A stretch of 64,000 nt of DNA, taken from the NCBI GenBank assembly GCA_029215795.1, contig JARDYH010000001.1, forward strand, positions 400,619,154-400,683,153, read 5' to 3'. The notes below the pieces were generated by a model. It ran no database searches. It had not been told where the DNA came from and saw nothing but the letters and a program-made list of their open reading frames with translations. Numbering within the stretch: position 1 is the stretch's first letter; each line of letters opens with the position of its first letter. Positions 47,433-58,013 of this stretch are shown here, in pieces. Both the position numbers and the translations under genes were made by a program. Source of the DNA: Anniella stebbinsi (Eukaryota; Chordata; Lepidosauria; Squamata; Anniellidae).

Positions 47433-47582
47433 GTGCACATCCCTATTAAATACTGTAGTGTGCCTGCTCTAGGCTCTTATAAGATGTTCAATGCATTTTA
47501 GGTAAATACAGGTTTTTATGTTTGCTTAAGATTTGCTATACTGTTGTGATTCAGCTAACTACAAAATTATACATGTGGGCTT

Positions 47583-47673
47583 TTCAGCGGAATTTGGTTG
47601 GCCAACGTGGCAAACAGGATGCTGGAGTAGATGGACAGTTGGCCTGATCAAGTAGGCTCTTCTTGTGTTCTTA
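47583..47673 (+). repeat. CR1/L3-like LINE 3'-end fragment
   Basis: GGTTGGCCAACGTGGCAAAC, AGGATGCTGGAGTAGATGGA and CTCTTCTTGTGTTCTTA. Confidence 0.75.
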
Positions 47674-47797
47674 TTAATTTGCTATTTGGGAAAATTGCTG
47701 TGACATTTATGTTTGCATAAAGTGATAATATTAGAAATCCATCTTTTCAAAGATCTGTTTTATTTGCTTATAAATTCTGTAACTTGAGACTGCATGC

Positions 47798-47838
<41 letters not shown>
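47798..47838. repeat. Compound microsatellite (TG)n-(GA)n
   Basis: About ten TG units followed by about eleven GA units. Confidence 0.95.
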
Positions 47839-47840
<2 letters not shown>

Positions 47841-47939
47841 GAGGATATTAATTACTGGGATTATTAGTCTTGGTTATGTTTTATTATATGTATTTTCTAT
47901 AGCACTTCTAATATCTAGTGGAAATAGCAGCAGTTTCCC

Positions 47940-48530
47940 TTAGTTGATGTGAGCAAAATAAATTATATATTTTATATCATACATAGAAAGAACATACATC
48001 AAAATATTAACAATATGGTGGCAAGAGAATGCATTCCCATGGGGAAGCCACCTGAAACTACTTCTGTATGGCAAATGGGCAGGGTAGTATAGGGAGAGAC
48101 ACTCCTTCAAGTATTTGGGTCCCAAACCATTAAGAGCTTTTAAGGTCAAAACTAACACCTTGTATTGGGCCCAGAAGCAAATAGGCAGCCACTGCAACTC
48201 CCTCAGAATTGGTGTAATGTGATCCCATCTGGCCACATCCACTAACATTCTGCAATAATTGAAGCTTCTGAGTTGTCTTCAAGGGCAGTCCCATATACAA
48301 AGCATAACAATAATCCAGTTGGGAGTTTCCTAGCGCATGAACCACCCTGGCCAGATTCTCCAAATCCAGGAATAGTTTTAAATGGCAAACCAGCCAAAGC
48401 TGATCAGAGGCAATCCAAGCCACTAAGGCCATGTGAATTTCAAGTGACAAAGCTGGATCAAGGTGTATCCTCAAATTACACATGTGGTCTCTCATGGGGG
48501 GAATGCAACCCTGTCTAGAATGGGGATGGG
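47940..48530 (-). pseudogene. L2-type LINE reverse-transcriptase fragment
   Basis: Minus-strand translation from about 48495 reads IHLDPALSLEIHMALVAWIA ... LARVVHALGNSQLDYCYALY, GLPLKTTQKLQLLQN, then after a frameshift WDHITPILRELQWLPICFWA and VLTLKALNGLGP. These are consecutive signature motifs of L2-clade ORF2 (RT thumb and downstream region). At least one frameshift and several stops; a dead, truncated copy. Confidence 0.9.
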
Positions 48531-48626
48531 GAGATAGATAATATGAATCAGAACGCTCAATTCATCAGTAAGATGTACAATGTTTGCTTTCTGTTTTAAA
48601 GGGGAAGGGGGGCTTTTCTCTTCTAA

Positions 48627-48703
48627 TTCAAATGCCATGAGAATGTGTCTTTCAAGCAAATCCTAGTCATTTGCGTGAAAGACACATTCTCATGACATTT
48701 GAA
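48627..48703. other. Near-perfect 35-bp hairpin, miRNA-precursor-sized
   Basis: The arms are 48627-48661 and 48669-48703, with a seven-base loop CCTAGTC. The stem has only two mismatches. It could be a young MITE or a small-RNA precursor; no expression evidence. Confidence 0.7.
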
Positions 48704-49419
48704 CTATGAACTATTTACCTTGGAAGTATGTTGGTTTTACTCCTGTTGTTAGCACTGGGAAGTTGAACCACTCCTTGGTGGAGATACAAAAGTTTGTGTC
48801 TGCCTTTGCTGACATGAGATGTCATATTCCTCCTGAGTTTGATTGTGATGCGTCAATGGGTCAAGGAACGCTACAATGAGATAACAGCATTGTACCCACT
48901 GTTTGGCTCTCAAGACTGTAATCCCAAATAGGAAGCAGTGAGTGTGAACAGCCAGCTCATACTTTTAATATGAGAAGCAGCACTCTGGGGATTGCATTGG
49001 GAACAGTATTCATCATTCTCCTTATGATAGCAATCATTGTTATACTCAGAAGAGATTCTGTAACACGGCTGTATAGAAGTCTAGTGAATCTGCCCTCTCT
49101 GACAAAATAGACATCACCAGTTGCTTCTGAAGAAGGCTGTGGCATGTCAGAAAGGCCCTGCAATAAAAGTAGTTGTAATTCTACTTTGAAGGGAAAAAAT
49201 GATTATCACATTTCAGAGGAGGTGGAAGAAAAAGTGGAATCCAATGAAAGCAGAACATCCAAGCATGGATGAACCAGATAAAATAATAATAAGATTGTAT
49301 GCTTGTGGGCAGGGCCTGTTTTAATTTTTGCTCAGCTCCTAGCAATTCTGGGGCGCTTTATAAATAACAACTACTACTATTGCAACCATTAATAGGTGCT
49401 ATGTGCTTGTTCAGTGTGC

Positions 49420-49580
49420 TTCATATATATTATCTAAGTAAATCTTACAACAGCCCTCAAATGTTGCGTTATAATCCTCCAACTGCATGGGCCCGAGGCT
49501 GAGAGAGAGCACAATTTCCTTAAGGCTGCCTAGTGGGTTTATGACTGAGGTGACATCTAAGCTCATAGTCTGTGACACTT
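49420..49580 (-). repeat. MIR-like SINE, reversed
   Basis: CTTACAACAGCCCTCAAATG, CCCGAGGCTGAGAGAGAGCA and TTCCTTAAGGCTGCCTAGTG follow the reversed MIR layout. Confidence 0.5.
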
Positions 49581-49769
49581 CATAAATAACTGTACAAATT
49601 TTATATTGTCAGTATTTTACAAATCTAAATTTCACACACACACACACACATACACACACACATATACACACATTCTAATGTAAGAATTGTAAAAATAGAA
49701 GACAGAGTATACTAATAAAGCCAGGTCATAAACTGTGTGTGTTCTACTGTTTACGTCTTTGGAGAAGGA

Positions 49770-50000
49770 CATGTTGGTCATGCTGCAACCCATAGGTAGT
49801 TACCTTACGGCAATGTAGAAACAGGCTTTCTCCTAACTTTTGGAATGCTTATCTCCCTGTTGAACAGGGGGCGCCAATTTAAAGTGCATAATTTTTTCTC
49901 AGGTGTTTGCCAGGCACTGGATTTTAAGGATTTTTGATGTTTAATTTCTATTTATTGTTATATTTGTTTGTAAACCACTGTGAGTTCTTGGATAGTAAGT
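49770..50000 (+). repeat. LINE 3' end remnant (L2-like)
   Basis: ACAGGCTTTCTCCTAACTTT, TGGAATGCTTATCTCCCTGT, then a T-rich 3'UTR and TTGTAAACCACTGTGAGTTC. Confidence 0.5.
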
Positions 50001-50102
50001 AGGCACAGGCTAGGTAGGATTGTTCTTTTGTGCTTATGTGATGGCGAAGTTTAGCTATGTACTGTTAGGCTAGGTAAGTTAGTTAAGATAGAAATACAAT
50101 AC

Positions 50103-50785
50103 AACAGGGTGATTTTTTAAATGGATTTTTTCAAAATTTAAATTGGATTTATTTATTTGCTCGCTCAGTAATGGTTTGAGCTATCAGTCGTTGTTGTTGT
50201 TGATGATGATGATGTTGCTGCTAGTGTTGTTGTTTTTATTTGCTACTTTGTTTATTGTGAGGGCAAGGCTAGGTCAAGACAGAGTAAAGCAGAAAGGAGC
50301 AACACTGGAAAGAAAAAGAAGAGACAAAATTATCCTGTATGCACCTTCCTCTATGGTCATACCAAGGCTACAATTCTGTACCCACTTACCTGGGAGTAAG
50401 CACCATTAAACTCAGTGGAACTGATTTCTGAAGGGCCATGAATCAGATTGTGCTGTTAACCACACACTGCCATGAGTGCTTGTCATAAGGAAGACCCTAT
50501 GGGGGAACATTTTAATGGGATTCCCTGTAGGAAAAAGCATGCAAATTATATGCAATGAGACGAAGAGATGCAAGGCCTTCTTGTAAGAATGAAACTTTGA
50601 AAATACTCTATTTAGTTGGAAATTAACATGGCTTTAGTAGTCAGCTTTGCACCATTGTTCAGGAAATATCTGACAAGGTTTTCATAGGAAATTGATTTAA
50701 ATCAATGGTTTAAGTTGACCATTTTTATTTGCTGATTTAAAATCAGTTTAAATCCCTTTGATTTAAATCAATCCATCCTGGCCTG
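50103..50785. mobile_element. DNA transposon-like element with GGGTGATT/GATTTAAATC ends
   Basis: Left end ACAGGGTGATTTTTTAAATG and right end GATTTAAATCAATCCATCCTGG are approximately inverse. Inside lie (GTT)n/(GAT)n microsatellites and a copy of the AAGTCCCATTGA-type repeat (50368-50455). A GATTTAAATCAA-terminated family is common in reptiles. Confidence 0.5.
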
Positions 50786-50987
50786 ATGGCTTTGGTTTTG
50801 ACAAAATTGGCTCTCTATATTGACTAGCAATGGAGCAACCATAATAATTGTGCAACAACAGTTTTCAAACATAAATAATGATAACCTTACAATTTTATCT
50901 TTCAAAATTTCAAGTTTAGAAACTTGACTTTGAGCATCTTTTGGTAGCTTTTATGTATAGGATTACTTTATTTCTCTCTCTTCATAG

Positions 50988-51142
50988 ATGGATGTCTTGT
51001 AGTCTGCTGCCAAATCCTGCCGCTGCTGCACATCTCGCAGCACCTCTACATGATCACATGACTCTTGATATGGACGCTGTCCTGTCAGACTTTGTTCGGT
51101 CCACAGGGGCAGAACCAGGTTTGGCAAGAGATTTGCTAGAAG
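50988..51142 (+). CDS. OTUD7A: OTUD7A first coding exon (residues 1-50 plus one base of codon 51)
   Basis: The exon is preceded by a pyrimidine-rich tract and AG at 50986-50987 and ends in GAAG|GTAAGC, a strong donor at 51142/51143. The chosen start is ATG 50992, because the downstream frame reads [20 protein letters not shown] and then [17 protein letters not shown]; mammalian OTUD7A likewise has an LPNP motif and LHD before MTLDMDAV. The C-terminal part of this exon opens the UBA-like domain that binds polyubiquitin. The alanine-rich stretch at residues 10-17 differs from mammals. Start context is weak (T at -3, T at +4). An out-of-frame ATG at 50988 overlaps it and stops at TAG 51000-51002. 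In-frame alternatives are M23, which aligns with the OTUD7B start, and M27, which has G at -3 and +4. The exon ends in phase 1. I am very sure of gene and frame, less sure which ATG is used. Confidence 0.93.
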
Positions 51143-51289
51143 GTAAGCTCAGGCTTCATAGATCTCTTTAAATGTTTTTTTTCCCTCCCTGTCCATTCTC
51201 TGTGAAAGCATCCCCCCTTTATACTCTTGATTTCCATCCATACAAGTTTCCCCGGGCTTTATGATCAGGTCCTACTTTCTAACCAGTCT

Positions 51290-51618
51290 ATAATAGAGAT
51301 TAGGTTGATTGGTGCCAAGAATAGGGTCTTTTTGGAAGTGACCACACATTTATGGAAGAACCCCCCCCCCCCCCCGGAAATTCAAATGATCCCAACTTAG
51401 GAGACTTTTAAGAAACAACTTTAAAATATTTTATTTCAGTCTGCAATTGATGTTTTAACTGCTGCTGCTCAATTTTAAGTGGTTGTGATGTAGTTTTAAT
51501 TATATGATCGTTTTATTATGTTTTATGAGTATATTTTAAGAAACATTGTACACCACCTAGAAGGGACAATCGTGCCCTAAGACACAGTATATAAATCAGG
51601 TAATAAATAAATAAAAAA
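51290..51618 (+). repeat. L2-type LINE 3' end
   Basis: AGAATAGGGTCTTTTTGGAA ... GAACCCC (poly-C 17) ... T-rich 3'UTR ... CACCTAGAAGGGACAATCG ... CAGTATATAAATCAGGTAAT and AAATAAATAAA. Lies within 150 bp of coding exon 1. Confidence 0.7.
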
Positions 51619-52039
51619 ACCATGGTACAAAAATTATTTCATGGGATCAACTTGAGAGTTGGACAGTTATGAAGAACAGCTTTTACTGTTGATTCTGACC
51701 CATCAGGAAGGATATTGGCTCTCTCCTCCTGCCCCTCATTTGAGGACAGTGTGGGATGCTGCATAGTGTGGATATGTTTGCTGATAAAAGGGTTTTTTAT
51801 AGGAAAATGTGTTTACCTCTTTACAAAACATTAACACAGAAAAATCCATTAAAACATTTTCAAAAATGCAGCAAAATGCAGCAGTCTCTGTTTCTTCATT
51901 CTCTCATGTAGGCAGTGTACAATTTAGGCCCAGGATGTATTAGCCCCAACACCCTGGATGTATTTAGCTCAGTTTTTGAGTCCCTGTTCTGAGAGTCATG
52001 ACCTTCTAAACTAGGCTAATCACTATAAGCAGCAGGGCA

Positions 52040-52352
52040 TTCTTGGTGGTAGTGCTGCCCCTTGGAAAGCTAAAGCTTTTTAGGACTGTTCATTGCACGA
52101 AGTCTGGTAAAGTCGTTTATATACCAAAAAGCCTTTGAGTGAATTGAGTGTTTAGGCTGGTTTTATTACTGCTGGTTTGCTGATCTTATTGTTGGCTTTT
52201 CTGTTGTTTTGGAGGGGATGTAATCAGTTGTATCAGATTGTTTTTAATTCTTGAAATGTCTTAATATCATCGGTCACATTATAATGGCAGTTTCATTGGG
52301 CCTGGTACAGGCTCAAATGTGAGATAGAAATTAATTCAATAATAATAAGTAA
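52040..52352 (+). repeat. LINE 3' end remnant
   Basis: GTAGTGCTGCCCCTTGGAAA, TTTTTAGGACTGTTCATTGC, T-rich section, GTGAGATAGAAATTAATTCA and ATAATAATAAG. Confidence 0.45.
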
Positions 52353-53771
52353 GGAATTTTGTTGTAGTTGGTGCTTGAGTGCCGGTGTATGGGTTCATTT
52401 CTTAGTTAAATGGTCTAGCACAATTCTCTGGGAAAGGATGGAATTTGAAATAAGGCTAGTTTTTCCCCACTAGCCCCATTGTAATAGACTCTTTCCACAT
52501 CTCATCCACCTCTAGAGAATGCGTAGCATGGTCAGGTTGGATAGAAGTGATGCAGTCCAGCTTCTTACTCCTACCCTTGGGTTAAACTATTAGTAATAAT
52601 ATGCTATAGTGTTTACTCAGTCTTAATAAAGTCTGGAATAACTCAAGTGTTATTGGTGAATATAAGAGCATTTTTTCAGTAGTGTTTTTGTGTTGTTATA
52701 TTGGCATCATCGCTTGGGTTTTGTGAGGGAAACTGCCTTCTAACAAACTTCTTGAAAACATCACTGTGGTATTGCAGCAGGTTTTTTAAAAAATCAAACA
52801 TTGTTTTTAAATGGCAAAAAGAACACATTTGTCGAAACCAATGAATGATACACTTGTTCTTTTTTTGTGCTAAGCCATCTGTATCAGAACTATATCTCCA
52901 CCTGCTACATGGCATAATTATCACCCACCTCCAGCTTGATATATTGCTTATTTGAGGTAGGTACAATTTGCCACTCACTTGTATAAACCACAAGGGAGCC
53001 AGAATGAGTGCAGTCAGGTGCACCGACTCAGCATTAGTTTAACCTAAGTAATCCATCCTTGCATTCTCTCTAGTGAGCACAGGTTTAATAGGTACCACCC
53101 CTATATTCCAACCGTTGGTGGCGTATACTGAAATGGTACTCAACATTTAACTGCTGGCTCTTTTCATGGTCTAACACTCTCATTTCCTTTTGAGAAGTGG
53201 GTTTTAAAATGTGGCTATTTGATGCAGCATTTTGAATATACGAATATTTTTGCCTGCCAAACAGTCGCTCTGCATATTGTTTCAGGATCCTGTCATTGCA
53301 TTTTAAGCTGGCAGATGACTAGCCATTTGCTGTTGTGGGCTTCTCTGTGTGGCATGCTTCTTTCTCCAGATCTCTGTTTCCATTCCTCCCTTTCTTATCT
53401 TTTCAAACCCACCTGAATTCTTATCATTTAGAAACTCCATTTTTGTTGCCTTTTATATCTCTACTCTCCTTCTTCCCTCCTTTAAAAATATCTTAAAACC
53501 TCTACATTCGATCTTAATGTGAAATGTATTTTGTGGGGGTTGTGGAGAAATTCATATTTTGATGTTCATCTGTCAAAATTTCTCTGCCCTGGGATGCCCA
53601 AGGTCTACAGAATTGTTTCATGCATTTGGCTTGCTCACAACCATACTATAGAAACTACACAGTCATTTACAAACCATCAGCTAAGGTCTATCATCCTATT
53701 TCACCAAGAAGACATCCACTTGCTTTCTTATTTATTGATGTGCTTTCTGCAGATTTGATAAAGTCCACCTT

Positions 53772-53908
53772 TCCTCAACTTGGTGCCCTCCATATATTTT
53801 GGACTGCAACTCCCATCATTGTTGGCCGTTAGCCATGCTAGCCTGGGCTGGCTGGCATTGTAGTTCAAAATATTTGGAGTGCACCAGGTTGGGAAGGCTG
53901 GATATGAC
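53772..53908. mobile_element. Palindromic MITE-like repeat
   Basis: CTCAACTTGGTGCCCTCCAT ... TTTTGGACTGCAACTCCCAT is inverted as GTAGTTCAAAATATTTGGAG ... TGCACCAGGTTGGGAAGG. Best preserved of three copies. Confidence 0.85.
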
Positions 53909-55763
53909 AGTAACCAAGCATTCTTTCGGGTACGAATTCTGTCACATTTCCCAAAGTTTATAATTTTAAATTCATATTATTTTTGTTAAAATACATTTTA
54001 AGATACAAACTCCCAAGTGATTGTCACAGTCTGCCAGTTAAAGAATTTGGGGATATAATTTTCATAGTGTTTGTCTAAGTTGGGTATTAAAATTATCCAA
54101 CATGTACAAAATATTCCTTGGGGTTTTTTTACCTTGCATTTTACAGATGAAAACATTCATTTATAGATTCCAGAGCTCTAACCATCTACTGCATATTTAT
54201 TTATACATAAACAATTTCCCCATTTACTTTGACATTAAATGATACTGTGCAGTCACCCATATCTCTCTATTGAGATAGAAAGGTGGGACGGAGCATTACA
54301 CTCCCCATCTCTGTCCTTCTTAATAAAGCAGTAATGAGCTGTAATTCATGTGAGGTTTGAAATTGTATATTCACTCCATTTTAACATGCTATAAAATAAT
54401 TTGGGAATAAATGTATGATTTTAAAACAATGGATAGTGGCAACATAGAAAATAGCACATGTAACTGCCATATCAGATTAATGTTAAATTTAAATTCTAAT
54501 CAAAGAGGGCTTGTTGGAAACATGAAAAGAAAGGTGATTGTCAATGCATTGTATGATCAAAAGACATACGTTGTTCACAAGGCCTGTCTCATGATGCACA
54601 CTCTGAACTGACTTCTCTTGTCTGTGCCATGTAGGGTGGCATACAATCAGCACTGTAGCCATTTCCAAAGGGGGGTAGGCATGTGTTTCACTGTGAATTT
54701 GGAAAAAATGGAGTGGGTGGTGATATCCAAGGTTAAAATGGTTCCAAATCCAAATTAAACTAACATTTAAATAATGGTGGCTTGAAAAAGCAACTTAATT
54801 GCTTGACGTCAGCCAGCTTTTTAGAGTGCCGTTTAAAAGAAATGTCAGCATCTAAGCAGGTCTTGTGGATTGCTTCATTGTCTGTTTGTTTGTGAAGAAG
54901 GCAGTCTCAAGCGCATGTGTTGAGAGAATCTGGCAATTTCTGACTGTCCTTTGAAAGATTGTGAAGTGCTTTCATCCTTCTGGTGTAAATGCTGCCCTGG
55001 TTCAGTAGAAGAAAATTAGAGGCATTCTGCTTTGATAAAAACTAATAATCGTCATCTGGTTTGAGAGCCAAGAATTACTCATAAGTCATTTCTCTGAATG
55101 CTTTTTTCTGGCAAAGGTAGCTTTATGCCATACATGTCCTTGTATCAGTACTCTGTTCCACCAAATAACAATACTGCTAGATTTTCTTTTTAGGAATAAT
55201 ACAGATTTTGCTGTGATTAAAACCAGGCTGTAGTATTGTTATTATTAATAATACTATTTCATGCATTTAAGCAAAAAACTGGGATAAAAGTTATAAATAC
55301 CCTTTCCTGAAAATTGACTCCCAAGGTAGCTGATGATTTAGATTCCAGACTATTTTTAAACACTTCTTATGCAATTTCATACACATAATAAAGGAAATTA
55401 ACTTTAAAATAACCTTTTAAAATGGCAAACATTTTTGTTATTTTGTAGCTTCTGGCCCTAGCAATATAATTTCACTAACATTAAAACACCACAATACTTT
55501 GCTCAAATTTAAACTTTATTAACCTAAAGAAAGCCTCTACTATTATAACTGAGCCTATAAAAGCCTTTCTCATTTCTGTTTGTATTTTTTCCTGTGTACA
55601 GCAGTGAAGATGCTCGCTGCATTTCCCATGTGTGGCTTCTAATCTCTCTTGTGTTATTGCTAACTCTGATAGTTAGCAGAAACAAACGCTTAAAACAAAT
55701 GCTTAAAAGTTTCAACAGGAAATGTGGGTAGGAAGTGAAGTAATTCACTGATAGATGCACAGC

Positions 55764-55767
<4 letters not shown>

Positions 55768-55809
<42 letters not shown>
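55768..55809. repeat. (GA)21 microsatellite
   Basis: Uninterrupted GA dinucleotides over 42 bp. Confidence 0.97.
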
Positions 55810-55816
<7 letters not shown>

Positions 55817-56410
55817 GCAATCTGCCATATGGTTTCTCTCACCCCCTCCCAATGATCACAGAATCATAAAGAGAATGAGCAAGTCCATGAACCCCTGGAC
55901 CATTAGGAGAAATAATGGGGTGCCAACTTTTATTGAGCATTTCAGGGTTGTTGTCGTTTTATGCTGCTATGTAGATGAAGAGGGGTTCTTTCCTCCGCTA
56001 GTGCCTTCAGAGAAAAATAACGTGCTTCAGGGAATTTGTACCTTTGGCTGCTTCCCTTGTTTTCAGCTGCATTGCAGTAATCCAAAACTAGATTATTTGC
56101 AACACAGAGAACATGTATGTGCCAGGCATTAATGATTACAGCTCATCAGTGACTGCCACAATGCTCACCACATAATTTGTCATGGAGGGCTTAAGCTAAC
56201 AAGCCTATTGTTCAAAATACATGTATAAAATATATATCTAGAGGATTGTCTCTAGTGTAGGCCCTGTTAGAGTGAAGCAGACTTGTGCAAGAGTTCCTAC
56301 GTCTCTAATAAGAATGATTGAGACCTGCACGACCTCTGCCAAACAGCAAACTCCACTTTAATTAAAGCAGAATCATGTTATATGCTGGAAGCTATGTGCA
56401 GTGCCCTCCA

Positions 56411-56468
56411 TTAAATGTTCTTCCTTCAGAAAACCTCCTTCATGGTTTTCTGAAGGAAGAACATTTAA
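56411..56468. other. Perfect 25-bp hairpin with 8-nt loop
   Basis: Arms 56411-56435 and 56444-56468 are exact inverse copies (TTAAATGTTCTTCC ... GGAAGAACATTTAA). The loop is TCCTTCAT. Confidence 0.9.
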
Positions 56469-57961
56469 AAATAATGGGTGTATGAGATAACCTGTGCTCT
56501 TTGCTCTCTGAGCGCATATTAATAGGAACATCACTTTTAAGACTACAGAAATAATCAGGATTGGAGAAAATCTGAACATCTGATGCTGACTAAGTGATGT
56601 GCAAAACCCGCTCATCGCAATCCAGAATGTGCTGAGTCTTTCGAAGAATCTTTGGAGAATTCTCAGAAAAAGCTCAGACTTTTCCCAAGAGCTTGGAACA
56701 AAATAGCAATTTAATAATTAACTGTGAGGAATGTCCCAGAGATAGGAAATTATCAAGAGGGGAGATTCGTTTAGGCTTATATACTAGGTTGAAAGCCAAA
56801 TTCTATGGTGGTACCTAGTGGTCAGATAGTTTGATATGTCTTCTTGGAATAAAATCCCAACTCTCAAAAGTTCTGCAAGGTCTGATGCCATTTCTATCTG
56901 GCTTTCTTCCTCCTCCTTCCTTTTCCTAATCAAGCTTCTAGTGTTTAAAATTTGCCCACTTGTTTTAGAAATACTACTTATTTGAATTGGAAAATAAAAA
57001 CCTTGGGATTTATTTGGCTTGCTTGTTGTGTGCCTTGTGGAAACAACTGCTTTTAAGTCTCTCATCCTCTTCTTATTTTTAATCACTTGATAATAGGCAT
57101 TTAGCTGCAGCAGTTTTAACATTTGCTAATTAAAGTGCAGAGAGCCTCATTGTAGTCTGCCATCACAATAGAATGGGTTGTGTATGTTCAAAATAAATGT
57201 GGTCAAAATATTTTGGAGAACAGAAGTCTGATTTACACGTGAACAATTAAGAGAATGGTGTTATAATTAATACTTTACTGTTGTCTTTTTATTATCAGTA
57301 CATCAAAGAGCGATAAAGGCCTGATGTGACTGCATGTGTAAAGTGTAACTTGAGCATATGTATTAAGCTATTTCCACATTAGAATAAACAGTTTGAAGGC
57401 AATAAACCAGCAAAAGCAGTTATAATTGAGGGCAAGATATTTAAGTTGATAAATGAAATTGAAGTTAAATATATAGCATTCCAAATTATGTCAGGCCCTC
57501 TTTGTTTTATTTCACATCCTTTGGAAGGCATTCTGCTTGGGCTTATGTATATAATAAGGATGTGTCTTCCTTATATTAAACTTACGTAGTTACAGTTAGA
57601 ACACTGATCATGTGACCTATCAATTGACAAAGATTGACAATGTACTATTGTTTGATCATGTTCAAATATTTTATTAATCCTTGAGCTGCTGTGTATTTCC
57701 CTTGTGTAAGTAGCAGGCTATGTATTTGAGCATTGTTGTTTTTAAATGAATCGTAAAAAGGTGCTATCTGATAGTAAAGGTAGAACTGACTACTTGACAA
57801 AATGTGATCAAAATTTGACCTGTCTGTCAGCCAAGTACTTTTTTAGTAGTCAAATATCCAACCTTACTATAATTAGTAAAAGCTGTCTGAGTTCATGGTC
57901 TCACTGACAGAGCAGTCCCATGGTTCCCGGAAGAGTGTCCCAGGAACCATAGGATATTTTG

Positions 57962-58013
57962 GATTCCCTCTCCTGATGTTGTAGACACTCCCACTATCTC
58001 AGGAGAGGGAATC
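57962..58013. other. 15-bp inverted repeat
   Basis: GATTCCCTCTCCTGA (57962-57976) and TCAGGAGAGGGAATC (57999-58013), 22-nt spacer. Preceded by a smaller hairpin GGTTCC...GGAACC near 57921-57949; may be one small MITE. Confidence 0.7.

Larger units (their letters stand above)
44295..47454. mobile_element. 3.14-kb foldback (palindromic) transposable element with target-site duplication
   Basis: Element 44306-47443 lies between direct repeats TATTAAATACT (44295-44305 and 47444-47454; the first T may belong to the element). Ends are near-inverse, ACGGGTGTGCA and TGCACATCCCT. Arms mirror each other about a 13-nt loop at 45805-45817. Unit boundaries at 45410, 45263 and 45102 mirror exactly to 46212, 46359 and 46520. 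Identical open frames on both arms (88 and 127 codons) show near-complete arm identity. Arms are made of about 145-162-bp units. Tips are (ATCCG)n. No transposase is visible, so it is non-autonomous. The family is unknown to me; long-TIR Mutator-like or other foldback elements are the nearest analogy. Confidence 0.9.
9802..50987 (+). other. OTUD7A: OTUD7A first intron (inferred), about 41 kb
   Basis: Between the strong donor at 9801/9802 and the acceptor at 50986-50987 I find no coding exon. The interval carries LINE, SINE and MITE copies, microsatellites, the 352-bp CpG-rich MITE and the 3.14-kb foldback element. Additional 5'UTR exons could be hidden here and would not be recognisable without transcript data. 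Confidence 0.6.

Noticed and set aside
50988..51002. ATG at 50988 as the OTUD7A start
   Set aside because: Out of frame with the conserved sequence; terminates after four codons.
51143..51171. Continuation of the exon 1 open frame past 51142 (KLRLHRSL)
   Set aside because: This is intron read-through after a consensus donor; the conserved protein continues in exon 2 with KNWDL.
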